Both the position numbers and the translations under genes were made by a program. Under the pieces are notes generated by a model. It saw only the letters and a program-made list of their open reading frames with translations. It was not told the DNA's origin and did not search any database. This document shows, in pieces, positions 1 through 9,257 of a DNA stretch of 64,000 bases (its first letter is position 1; each line of letters opens with the position of its first letter). Source of the DNA: an uncultured Flavobacteriales bacterium (GTDB lineage Bacteria; Bacteroidota; Bacteroidia; Flavobacteriales; BACL11); contig CAJQJY010000004.1 of the NCBI GenBank assembly GCA_905478765.1, forward strand, positions 123,172 to 187,171, written 5' to 3'.

Positions 1-702
1 CTGATTTAACAGTTTTTTAAAGTTTTCAACATCAATCGCGTCTGATAATTGATATTCCCCAATTGATGTCCTGCAAAGTTTTGTAAGATGTCCACCGCTG
101 TTCAATGCTGCTCCAAAATCATGAGCAATTGAACGGATATAGGTTCCTTTACTACATTTAATTTCAAAGTTAACGTCTAGGTTTTCTATGTTGGTAATGG
201 TAAATTTTTTAACTGTTATTTTCCTACTTTCAATTTCGATAGCCTCTCCCCTTCTTGCTTTTTCATATAGCCTTTCTCCACCTTTTTTTAAAGCTGAAAA
301 GATGGGTGGTTTTTGGTCAATTTCCCCTATAAAATGAGTTGTAGTTTCTTTAATTAGCTCCTCAGTAATATGTGCAGTTTCGTAATTGTTATCAACTTTA
401 GTTTCTAAATCATAAGATGGAGTTGTTCCGCCTAAGGTAACTGTTCCTATGTAAGTTTTTTCTTGTCCTTGAATTTTAGAAATTAGCTTAGTAAATTTAC
501 CTGTACATACCACTAACAGTCCAGTAGCTAAAGGGTCTAGAGTACCTGCATGCCCTACTTTTATTTTTTTTAAACTATATTTAGTGCGGATTAGATTTTT
601 TATCTTTTTCACTACATCAAAAGATGTCCAGCCCAAAGGCTTCTCCATCAAAAGGATTTGTCCATCTAAAAAGTCCTCTACCGTTTCAGGGAATTTATCC
701 AT
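1..702 (-). CDS. truB: tRNA pseudouridine synthase B, 3' end truncated by window edge
   Basis: Reverse frame from ATG at 700-702 reads MDKFPETVEDFLDGQILLMEKPLGWTSFDVVKKIKN...KVGHAGTLDPLATGLLVVCTGK, the TruB GxLDPxATG motif; open to window start so absent from the ORF track. Confidence 0.95.
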   Translation of the reverse strand, partial: MDKFPETVEDFLDGQILLMEKPLGWTSFDVVKKIKNLIRTKYSLKKIKVGHAGTLDPLATGLLVVCTGKFTKLISKIQGQEKTYIGTVTLGGTTPSYDLETKVDNNYETAHITEELIKETTTHFIGEIDQKPPIFSALKKGGERLYEKARRGEAIEIESRKITVKKFTITNIENLDVNFEIKCSKGTYIRSIAHDFGAALNSGGHLTKLCRTSIGEYQLSDAIDVENFKKLLNQ

Positions 703-703
703 A

Positions 704-1495
704 TTAAAATAATGATGTCGCTATTACAATAGATCCAATAGCAAAGCAGTAGTAAGCAAAGTATTTAAGTTGACTACTTTTCACTAATTTTATCATCCAT
801 TTACAGGCAAGCATTCCTGTTAAAAAGGCAAAAATGAAGCCAATAAATAGTGCTAAAAAGTTTGTGTCTGTTGCTGAAATTTCTCCTGAAAAAAAATCTT
901 TAGCCATTTTCCCAAAGATTAAAGGAACAACCATCAAGAAGGAGAATCGTGCTGCTTTTTCTTTGTCAATTCCTAAAAGTACAGCTGTTGATATTGTTGC
1001 TCCTGATCTTGAAATTCCAGGAAGGATAGCTATGGCTTGTGAAATCCCTACAAGGATAGCATCTTTAACCCCTACCTGCTTTTCTGATGCTTTAGCTCTG
1101 TCAGCAAGGAATAATAACAAACCTGTAATTAAGAGCATGCTTCCTACTAAAGTCAATGCACCACCAAATAGCGCTTTTATTTCATCATTAAAAAACACTC
1201 CAACCAAAGTAGCTGGTGTCATGGATAAAACAATTTTTAAAGAGAATTGAAATGCTTCATTGTTTTTAAATTGAAAGAGCCCTGAGAATATTTCAATCAA
1301 ATCCTTCCTAAAAATAATAATAGTGGATAGGGCAGTTGCAAAATGGAGGACAACTGTCATCAGTAGGCTTTCTTCTCCTACTTTTCCTTCTCCTAAAATT
1401 GCTTTTGCAATTTCCAAATGCCCGCTACTGCTAACGGGTAAAAACTCAGTTAGCCCTTGAATAATTCCAAGGATAATAGCATTGATTATTTCCAT
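704..1495 (-). CDS. uppP: undecaprenyl-diphosphatase (UppP/BacA)
   Basis: GIIQGLTEFLPVSSSGHL and PGISRSGATI motifs. Confidence 0.97.
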   Translation of the reverse strand: MEIINAIILGIIQGLTEFLPVSSSGHLEIAKAILGEGKVGEESLLMTVVLHFATALSTIIIFRKDLIEIFSGLFQFKNNEAFQFSLKIVLSMTPATLVGVFFNDEIKALFGGALTLVGSMLLITGLLLFLADRAKASEKQVGVKDAILVGISQAIAILPGISRSGATISTAVLLGIDKEKAARFSFLMVVPLIFGKMAKDFFSGEISATDTNFLALFIGFIFAFLTGMLACKWMIKLVKSSQLKYFAYYCFAIGSIVIATSLF

Positions 1496-1498
1496 TTA

Positions 1499-1720
1499 TT
1501 AAGCTTCTTTGCTTTTGCTCATAATTGCAAAAATCTCAATAATGAAGCCTGTAGCTAATAAAATTGGAGCTAATGTTAACCTCTGAAAATCAAAGATTGC
1601 ATCAGAGAATTTTGTTGGGTCATCTGACCCTCCACCAATCATTAAAATTAGTCCGCTAGCCATAAAAGCTAATCCGATAAGTAAAAGCGTGTAGTTCTTT
1701 TTTTTGAATGCAAAATCCAT
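1499..1720 (-). CDS. small DUF3098-like membrane protein
   Basis: 73 aa, two hydrophobic segments, GLAFMASGLILMIGGGSDDP typical of the family next to ftsX/uppP. Confidence 0.75.
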   Translation of the reverse strand: MDFAFKKKNYTLLLIGLAFMASGLILMIGGGSDDPTKFSDAIFDFQRLTLAPILLATGFIIEIFAIMSKSKEA

Positions 1721-1730
1721 AGTTTAATGT

Positions 1731-2636
1731 TTAGTTGTAAAGTTCGTTTTCGTTAAGTTTTATAAATTTTCTTACTGCAAAGAAAGTTGAAAAAATACTG
1801 ATAACTAATCCTGATGCTAAAATCAGTAAAAAAACAATTCCAATAATTTTTAAATCATCAATATTAAGCATATTAGCTGTATCTCCTTGCACTAATTGTA
1901 TTGCGCCAATAAGCATAAAAATAGCAAAAAGTGAGCTGTATATTCCTTGATAAATTCCTTTAGATAGAAATGGTTTTTGAATGAAACTATTAGTTGAACC
2001 AACTAATCGCATTGTTCGTATTAGAAATCGTTTTGAGTAAACTGAAAGTCGGATAGTGTTGTTAATTAACGCAAAAGCGATAAAGAAAAGTAGCACACAA
2101 AAAATAAGTAAAAAGAATGACAAGCGATTTACATTTGAGTTGAGTTTGTCTATTAAATCTTTTTGATAATAGACTTCAAAAACATTAGCATTTTCGCTTA
2201 ATTCATTAGTGATTATTTGCAAACTATCAGTATTTCCATATTCAGCATTAAGTTTTACATCAATAGACGCTAAAAGAGGGCTGTAACCTAAAAACTCAAC
2301 AAAATCTTCTCCTAAATCAGTTTTTAAATCAGCAGTTGCTTGTTCTTTTGTTGTAAAGGAAGTGCTTTTTACAAAATCAGAAGCATCTAATATTTTTTGA
2401 AATTTTAATGATTCTATCTCGTTCACACCATCTTTTAACATAATTGTGAAGCCGATATTTTCTTTTACATAATCTGATAATTTTTGCGCGTTTATCAGAA
2501 CTAAACCCAATAAACCAACAACAAACAATACAAGTGAAAGGCTAATAACAACTGAAGTTGAAGAAGAGAGGATCCTTCTGTTTAGAGTTTTATTTTTGCT
2601 AGTTTTCATATAGTTCGCTAAAATATAAAAATACAA
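1731..2636 (-). CDS. ftsX: cell division protein FtsX-like permease
   Basis: N-terminal TM, extracellular domain, three C-terminal TMs; RTMRLVGSTNSFIQKPFL motif. Confidence 0.9.
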   Translation of the reverse strand: MYFYILANYMKTSKNKTLNRRILSSSTSVVISLSLVLFVVGLLGLVLINAQKLSDYVKENIGFTIMLKDGVNEIESLKFQKILDASDFVKSTSFTTKEQATADLKTDLGEDFVEFLGYSPLLASIDVKLNAEYGNTDSLQIITNELSENANVFEVYYQKDLIDKLNSNVNRLSFFLLIFCVLLFFIAFALINNTIRLSVYSKRFLIRTMRLVGSTNSFIQKPFLSKGIYQGIYSSLFAIFMLIGAIQLVQGDTANMLNIDDLKIIGIVFLLILASGLVISIFSTFFAVRKFIKLNENELYN

Positions 2637-2658
2637 TTTACTAATTGATGTTATTCCT

Positions 2659-2666
2659 TAACTTTG
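2659..2666 (+). promoter_or_regulatory. -7 box TAACTTTG upstream of leuS
   Basis: Matches Bacteroidota TAnnTTTG, 13 nt before the ORF start. Confidence 0.5.
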
Positions 2667-2679
2667 CAAACTGAATAAT

Positions 2680-5457
2680 GTGAATAAGATGGAATACGAT
2701 TTTAATAAGATAGAAAAAAAGTGGCAAGACAATTGGAGAGCAAATGAAACTTACAAGGTTTCAGAAGATGCTTCAAAAGAAAAATATTATGTATTGGATA
2801 TGTTTCCTTATCCTTCTGGGGCAGGCTTGCATGTTGGACATCCACTAGGTTATATTGCCTCTGATATTTTTGCTCGTTATAAAAGATTAAAAGGATTTAA
2901 TGTGTTGCATCCAATGGGATATGATTCTTTTGGCCTACCAACAGAACAATATGCTATTCAGACAGGAATTCACCCAGCAGAAGCGACTAAAGATAATACT
3001 GAAAGGTATAGAAAACAGTTAGATCAAATTGGTTTTTCGTTCGATTGGAGTAGAGAAATACAAACTTCCGACTCTAATTATTATAAATGGACACAATGGA
3101 TTTTTAAGCAATTGTTTAATTCTTGCTATTGTAATGAAGAAGATAAAGCCATCCCAATTGCTACTTTGTTAGCCTATTTTGAGAAAAATGGAAATGAGAA
3201 CTCAAAAGCAGTTTGTGATGATAACACACCAAGTTTCTCAGCAGAGGAGTGGAGTAATTTTTCTGAAGCAGAAAAAGAAAAAATGTTGTTGAATTATCGT
3301 TTGGCATTTTTGTCGGACACTAGGGTAAATTGGTGTGAAGGTTTAGGGACAGTTTTGGCAAATGATGAGGTAAAAGATGGGCTTTCGGAAAGAGGAGGTT
3401 TTCCTGTAGAACAAAAATTAATGAAGCAATGGTCCTTAAGGATTACAGCTTATGCTGATAGGTTAATTTCAGGATTAGATACTGTAGATTGGTCAGATTC
3501 AATAAAGGAAATCCAAAAGAATTGGATTGGGAAATCGAAAGGAGCTTCTGTAAGTTTTAAGCTTGAAAATTCGGATGATAAAATAGAAGTTTTCACTACT
3601 CGTCCGGACACCATTTTTGGTGTTAATTTTATGGTGTTAGCGCCAGAACATGAGCTAGTGTCAGAAATAACTACTAATGAGCAAAAACAGAAAGTTGAAG
3701 CCTATGTAAATACCGCAAAACTAAAATCGGAAAGAGACAGACAAGCAGACAAAAGCGTGACTGGAGTATTTACAGGTTCTTATGCAATTCATCCATTTAC
3801 AGGAGATAAAGTGCAGGTTTGGGTTGGAGATTATGTGCTAGCTTCTTATGGAACTGGTGCGGTAATGGCTGTCCCTTGTGGAGACCAAAGAGATTGGGAT
3901 TTTGCTACTCATTTTGGCTTGGAAATTATTAATATTTTTGAGGAATTTGATGCAAGTGAAGGGGCAAATGAAGACAAGAATGTAAACATTACTAACTCTG
4001 ATTTTTTAAATGGACTAGCGGCTAAAAAGGCAATTAGTTTAGCGATTTATAAAATTGAAGAAGGAGGTTTCGGAAATGGTAAAATAAATTATCGTTTGCG
4101 TGATGCAATTTTCAGCAGACAAAGATATTGGGGAGAACCATTCCCGGTATATTATAAAGGTGAAATAGCTTATGTTTTGGAAGATGACAAACAGGTTACG
4201 CTTCCTAAAGTTGATAAATATTTACCAACTGCAAGTGGAGAGCCTCCATTAGCTAGAGCCAAAAAAGAGGATTGGGATGTGTTTGAAGGAGATAGAATGG
4301 AATGTAATATTATGCCAGGTTGGGCAGGAAGCTCATGGTATTTTTTACGATACATGGATCCAAATAATGGTGCTGAATTTTGTTCAAAAGAAAAATCAGA
4401 TTATTGGGGACAAGTAGATTTATATATTGGAGGAGCAGAACATGCAGTTGGGCATTTATTGTATTCTCGTTTCTGGACTAAATTCCTGTACGATAGAGGG
4501 TTTATTGGTTTTGATGAGCCATTCAAAAAAATGATAAACCAAGGAATGATTTTGGGGAGATCAAGCTTTATATATAGAATAAAAGATACGAATACTTTTG
4601 TAAGTTTTGATAAAAGAAAAGAGCACAAAACTACTCGTTTGCATGTGGATATTAGTTTTGTAGATAATGATGCGTTGGATATTGATGCGTTCAAAAATTG
4701 GAGAGCAGAATATGCTGATTCTGAGTTTATTTTGAATGATGAAGGAAAATATTTGTGCGGACATGAAGTAGAGAAAATGTCAAAATCCAAGTATAATGTA
4801 CAAGTTCCAGATGAGTTAGTTCAGAAATTTGGAGCCGATACTTTAAGACTTTATGAGATGTTTTTAGGTCCGTTAGAACAGTTTAAACCATGGGATACAA
4901 AAGGAATAAATGGAGTACATAATTTTTTAAGGAAGTTCTGGCGTTTGGCTCATAATTCTGAGAATAATTTTAATGTTCAAGATGAAAAGCCAACAAAAGA
5001 AAATTGCAAAACCCTCCACAAAACCATTAAAAAAGTAGCTGAGGATATTGAAAGACATTCTTTCAATACTGTTGTAAGTACTTTTATGATTTGCATAAAT
5101 GAGCTAACAGAACAAAAATGTAATAGTAGAGAAATCATCTCTGATTTTACAATTCTACTTTCTGCTTATGCACCTCACATATCCGAAGAAATTTGGAGTA
5201 AATTAGGAAATAAATCTTCCATAACAATTGCAGATTTCCCTAGATTTAATGCAAGTTTTTTAGTGGAATCTGAAATAAATTATCCAGTTTCGTTTAATGG
5301 TAAAATGCGGTTTAAAATTACTTTACCTGCCGAAATGACAAAAGAACAGGTAGAAGTTGAGGTGTTAAAGCACGAGAGAACAGCTCATTATTTAGAAGGA
5401 AAGTCTCCTAAAAAAGTAATTGTCGTACCAAAACGAATTATAAATATCGTCATTTAG
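2680..5457 (+). CDS. leuS: leucyl-tRNA synthetase
   Basis: HIGH motif (HVGHPLGY), KMSKS, FGLPTEQYAIQTG. Confidence 0.98.
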   Translation: MNKMEYDFNKIEKKWQDNWRANETYKVSEDASKEKYYVLDMFPYPSGAGLHVGHPLGYIASDIFARYKRLKGFNVLHPMGYDSFGLPTEQYAIQTGIHPAEATKDNTERYRKQLDQIGFSFDWSREIQTSDSNYYKWTQWIFKQLFNSCYCNEEDKAIPIATLLAYFEKNGNENSKAVCDDNTPSFSAEEWSNFSEAEKEKMLLNYRLAFLSDTRVNWCEGLGTVLANDEVKDGLSERGGFPVEQKLMKQWSLRITAYADRLISGLDTVDWSDSIKEIQKNWIGKSKGASVSFKLENSDDKIEVFTTRPDTIFGVNFMVLAPEHELVSEITTNEQKQKVEAYVNTAKLKSERDRQADKSVTGVFTGSYAIHPFTGDKVQVWVGDYVLASYGTGAVMAVPCGDQRDWDFATHFGLEIINIFEEFDASEGANEDKNVNITNSDFLNGLAAKKAISLAIYKIEEGGFGNGKINYRLRDAIFSRQRYWGEPFPVYYKGEIAYVLEDDKQVTLPKVDKYLPTASGEPPLARAKKEDWDVFEGDRMECNIMPGWAGSSWYFLRYMDPNNGAEFCSKEKSDYWGQVDLYIGGAEHAVGHLLYSRFWTKFLYDRGFIGFDEPFKKMINQGMILGRSSFIYRIKDTNTFVSFDKRKEHKTTRLHVDISFVDNDALDIDAFKNWRAEYADSEFILNDEGKYLCGHEVEKMSKSKYNVQVPDELVQKFGADTLRLYEMFLGPLEQFKPWDTKGINGVHNFLRKFWRLAHNSENNFNVQDEKPTKENCKTLHKTIKKVAEDIERHSFNTVVSTFMICINELTEQKCNSREIISDFTILLSAYAPHISEEIWSKLGNKSSITIADFPRFNASFLVESEINYPVSFNGKMRFKITLPAEMTKEQVEVEVLKHERTAHYLEGKSPKKVIVVPKRIINIVI

Positions 5458-5460
5458 ATT

Positions 5461-6288
5461 TTGTATTTTAGCAAAGTGAAATCATTCATTCGCTTTTTGG
5501 TTTTTAGTAATATTTGGGTTGCATTCTGTGTGCTTGCTTTGGCTTTGAGCTCTGAATTATTTCTTGAAACGACAAATTATCAGGTCAGTAAATTTATTTT
5601 TTTTGCTACAATATTTACCTATAATTTCCAGAGAGTTGTAAGAGTTAAAATAGGTTCAATCCATGTTAGAAAACAGTGGTTAGTAGAAAATAAGAGAGTT
5701 ATTTATTCGCTTATTTTATCATGCGGGATAATGAGTGGGTATTACTTTTTTCAATTTCAAGCTCCTACTCAAATTGCAATTGCATTTTCAGGATTTCTCT
5801 CATTACTTTATCCTTTTGGCTTAAGAAAAGTTCCGTTTAGCAAAATATTTGTAATATCTTTGATATGGACTATTAGCACTATGTTATTGTTGGTATTTGA
5901 AAATAACATCCCAATTACACAAAATATTGTTTTGCACTTAATATCACGATTTTTGTTTGTTTTTGCCATAACTATTCCTTTTGATATTAGAGATTTGAAG
6001 TGTGATGCTCAAAATTTAGAAACAATTCCTTTGTTTTTTGGAGTTCAAAAATCAAAAGTTATTGGAGTTTCGGCTTTATTTATTTGTGTATTAATTGCTA
6101 TTTTTCAATCATTTGAAAACAACTTAAATTCTTCAAATTCACTAGCATTAATTTTGTTGTATTTTGTGGCTTCAATTTTCATTAGAAAATCAGATGAAAG
6201 TAAGGGAGAAATGTATTTCTCTTTTTGGATAGAATCATTATGCATTTTGGTTTATTTTTTTTTAATAATTTCAGTTTTGATTTTTTAA
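5461..6288 (+). CDS. polytopic membrane protein, UbiA prenyltransferase-like
   Basis: Hydrophobic; FDIRDLKCDAQNLETIPLFFG resembles the second Asp-rich UbiA motif; GTG at 5476 is an alternative start. Confidence 0.5.
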   Translation: MYFSKVKSFIRFLVFSNIWVAFCVLALALSSELFLETTNYQVSKFIFFATIFTYNFQRVVRVKIGSIHVRKQWLVENKRVIYSLILSCGIMSGYYFFQFQAPTQIAIAFSGFLSLLYPFGLRKVPFSKIFVISLIWTISTMLLLVFENNIPITQNIVLHLISRFLFVFAITIPFDIRDLKCDAQNLETIPLFFGVQKSKVIGVSALFICVLIAIFQSFENNLNSSNSLALILLYFVASIFIRKSDESKGEMYFSFWIESLCILVYFFLIISVLIF

Positions 6289-6307
6289 ATCAGATTGCTT
6301 ACTTTAG
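6277..6307 (+). promoter_or_regulatory. possible promoter of the kynurenine operon
   Basis: TTG (6277-6279), 20-nt spacer, TACTTTAG (6300-6307), one mismatch to TAnnTTTG. Confidence 0.3.
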
Positions 6308-6328
6308 CTGCATTATAAATTTCAAATA

Positions 6329-7417
6329 ATGTCAGAAGAAACAACATCAGTACACTATATAAATTACTTGGCGCTCGATAAAGTATTGGATGCTCAACAC
6401 CCTTTAAGTGGGGAAGGTAAAAAAGCGGCACATGAGGAAATGCTTTTTATTATCATCCACCAAACATATGAATTATGGTTCAAACAGATTTTACATGAAA
6501 TTGAATCGGCAATGGATTTGTTTAAGGCTGATAAAATTAATGAAAGTAATGTTGGGGTAATTGTAAGGAGAATGGATAGGGTGAACAAAATTATGACTAC
6601 CCTTGTTGGACAGTTGGATATCTTAGAAACAATGACTTCTCTGGATTTCTTAGATTTTAGAGATCATTTATCTCCAGCATCAGGATTTCAATCTCATCAA
6701 TTCAGAAAGTTAGAAGTAATGTTGGGGCTTAAAATTAAGAAAAGACATCAATTTGGAGGCTGTCCTTATCACGCACAATTTGAAGGAGAAAAGAAAGAAG
6801 AAATTCTAAATTTAGAAGATGATGCGTCTCTCTTTAATCTAGTTGAAAAATGGTTGGAGCGTATTCCGTTTTTAAATATGGAGGGGTTTGATTTTACAGC
6901 AAAATATGAGGGAGCTGTTAATGCAATGTTGGACAAAGAAATTGCAGGAATTAAAGCAGCAAACTTAACGGATAGTGATAGAGAAATTAGAATCCGTATG
7001 ATTGAAGAAAACAAAAAATATTTTGAAAGAGTACTTTCGGAACAAGAGCATAATAAAGCAATGGAAGAAGGGGAAACAACACTTTCATACAAAGCAACTA
7101 TGTCTGCATTACTTATCAATTTATACCGTGATCAACCAATTTTACATTTACCGTATCAGTTTTTGAGAAGTATTGTGGAGCTAGACCATAAAATTGCAAC
7201 TTGGAGATTCCGACATGTGCAAATGGTAGAAAAAATGTTAGGACAAAAAATTGGAACTGGAGGAAGTTCAGGCCAAGGATATTTGAAAAAAACTGTTGAC
7301 AAGCACAAACTATTTACTGATATTGCTAACATTTCTACACTTATGATTTCCCGTTCGTACTTACCAGAATTACCCCAAAAGATAAAACAAACTTTAGGCT
7401 TTAATTATATAAAATAG
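6329..7417 (+). CDS. kynA: tryptophan 2,3-dioxygenase
   Basis: HEEMLFIIIHQTYELWFKQILHE, SGFQSHQFRKLE, WRFRHVQMVEKMLGQKIGTGGSSG. Confidence 0.96.
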   Translation: MSEETTSVHYINYLALDKVLDAQHPLSGEGKKAAHEEMLFIIIHQTYELWFKQILHEIESAMDLFKADKINESNVGVIVRRMDRVNKIMTTLVGQLDILETMTSLDFLDFRDHLSPASGFQSHQFRKLEVMLGLKIKKRHQFGGCPYHAQFEGEKKEEILNLEDDASLFNLVEKWLERIPFLNMEGFDFTAKYEGAVNAMLDKEIAGIKAANLTDSDREIRIRMIEENKKYFERVLSEQEHNKAMEEGETTLSYKATMSALLINLYRDQPILHLPYQFLRSIVELDHKIATWRFRHVQMVEKMLGQKIGTGGSSGQGYLKKTVDKHKLFTDIANISTLMISRSYLPELPQKIKQTLGFNYIK

Positions 7418-7421
7418 AATA

Positions 7422-8477
7422 ATGAAAAAAGGACTACTTATATTATTTATTCTATCTTCTTTTAATTCAAAAGGGACTATACATCAAATACAAGTGTGGA
7501 GCGGGTATATGCAGTTTCTCCCACCAAATAACATTATAGTTCAATTAGGAGACACTATACAGTGGACTCCTCTTGATCCTCCAACAATGTCTCATACCAT
7601 AACATCTAACAATATTCCTGCCGGAGCAGTTTCTTTTGATCAGGTATGGCAAATGCCTGCTGATACCTTTTTCCAATATATACCTCAAGTTGTAGGGCTA
7701 TATCAATATGTTTGCACTCCTCATATTAATTTTAATATGATTGGAGAGTTCACGGTTGTTAATGGATCTACCACACTAACTTATGTGCCTGATGATAGTT
7801 TTGAAACTTATTTAGAATCAAATGGACTAGGCAATGGAATTTCTAATGATGATAATGTTTATACCTCAGCTATAGATACTGTATCAGAATTACATATAAG
7901 CAGTCTTAATATTAATGACTTAACAGGAATAGAAGATTTTACTAGTTTAACTTCTTTAGATTGTGATGATAATAATTTAACAAATCTTAATATTAGTACT
8001 AATACTTCTTTATTTAATTTGGATTGTTCTAGTAATAATCTAACAAGTCTAAATGTAAGTGGAGCTTCTGTTTTAAATAATTTGTATTGCTCAAACAACA
8101 ACCTTATATCACTTGATGTAAGTGGAGCAACTGCAGTACGTTCTTTTGACTGTATGAATAATCAACTTACAATCCTAGATGTAAGAAATGGAAATAATAT
8201 AAATTTTTATAATTTTTACACAACAGGAAACCCAAATCTTACTTGTATTAATGTTGATGATGATTCTTATTCAAACGCTAATTGGACAAATATTGATTCT
8301 CAACATTATTTTAGCACAAATTGCAGTGGTTCAACATCAATAGAAGAACAGGTTACAAATAAAGAACTCCTCAAAATAACAGATATTTTAGGAAGAGAAA
8401 CAAAAGATAAAAGAAATACTCCACTGTTTTACATCTTTGAAAATGGAACGGTAGAGAAAAAAATAATTATAGATTAA
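7422..8477 (+). CDS. secreted cupredoxin-like domain plus leucine-rich repeats, short T9SS-like tail
   Basis: N-terminal SHTIT...YVCTPHINFNMIG (type-1 Cu ligands H, C, H, M); repeated LxCxxNNLTxLxVS LRRs; C-term LLKITDILGRE...PLFYIFENGTVEKKIIID. Confidence 0.8.
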   Translation: MKKGLLILFILSSFNSKGTIHQIQVWSGYMQFLPPNNIIVQLGDTIQWTPLDPPTMSHTITSNNIPAGAVSFDQVWQMPADTFFQYIPQVVGLYQYVCTPHINFNMIGEFTVVNGSTTLTYVPDDSFETYLESNGLGNGISNDDNVYTSAIDTVSELHISSLNINDLTGIEDFTSLTSLDCDDNNLTNLNISTNTSLFNLDCSSNNLTSLNVSGASVLNNLYCSNNNLISLDVSGATAVRSFDCMNNQLTILDVRNGNNINFYNFYTTGNPNLTCINVDDDSYSNANWTNIDSQHYFSTNCSGSTSIEEQVTNKELLKITDILGRETKDKRNTPLFYIFENGTVEKKIIID

Positions 8478-9257
8478 ATGAACTTAGATTTAAAAAATAA
8501 AAATGCAATTGTGTGTGGAAGTACCCAAGGAATTGGAGAAGCCTCTGCTATTGAGTTGGCAAAATTAGGAGCAAACATCACGCTAATTGCCCGAAACGAA
8601 AGTAAACTTTTAAATGTGTTAAACGATTTGGATAAATCCCAAGGGCAAATACATTCTTTTGTTTGTATTGATTTTTCGGACACTGAAAAACTAAAAGAAG
8701 AAGTGAATCTTTTAAAAGGAACTTATCATATTTTGATAAACAATACAGGAGGACCAGCAGGTGGACCAATTACTGATGCAAAAACAGATTCTTTTGAGGA
8801 CGCATTCAGAATGCATTTGGTAAACAATCAGATTTTGGTTCAGAAAGTTATTGAAGGAATGAAAAAAGAAGGTTTTGGAAGAATTATAAATATTATTTCT
8901 ACTTCAGTAAAAGCCCCAATTCCGGGGTTGGGAGTTTCTAATACCATCCGTGCGGCAGTTGCTAACTGGGCAAAAACACTTTCTATTGAAGTAGGAGCTT
9001 ACGGAATTACGGTAAACAATGTATTGCCAGGATTTACGGATACTAACCGATTGAAAACTTTAATTACAAAAAAAGCATCTGTACAAGCAAAAACAGAAGA
9101 AGAAATTACAAATACAATGAAATCATCTGTGCCAGCTAATAGATTTGGACAGGCATGTGAAACTGCAAATGCTGTAGCCTTTTTATGTAGCCCAGCAGCA
9201 AGTTATATTAACGGAATTAACCTCCCAGTTGATGGTGGTAGAACAGCTAGCTTGTAA
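8478..9257 (+). CDS. short-chain dehydrogenase/reductase (SDR)
   Basis: STQGIGEASA, NNTGGPAG, C-terminal YINGINLPVDGG. Confidence 0.93.
   Translation: MNLDLKNKNAIVCGSTQGIGEASAIELAKLGANITLIARNESKLLNVLNDLDKSQGQIHSFVCIDFSDTEKLKEEVNLLKGTYHILINNTGGPAGGPITDAKTDSFEDAFRMHLVNNQILVQKVIEGMKKEGFGRIINIISTSVKAPIPGLGVSNTIRAAVANWAKTLSIEVGAYGITVNNVLPGFTDTNRLKTLITKKASVQAKTEEEITNTMKSSVPANRFGQACETANAVAFLCSPAASYINGINLPVDGGRTASL

Noticed and set aside
834-1250. 138-aa forward ORF
   Set aside because: Antisense shadow of uppP; composition reflects the opposite-strand gene, no recognisable motif
4401-4790. 129-aa reverse ORF and neighbours within leuS
   Set aside because: Antisense to well supported LeuRS coding sequence
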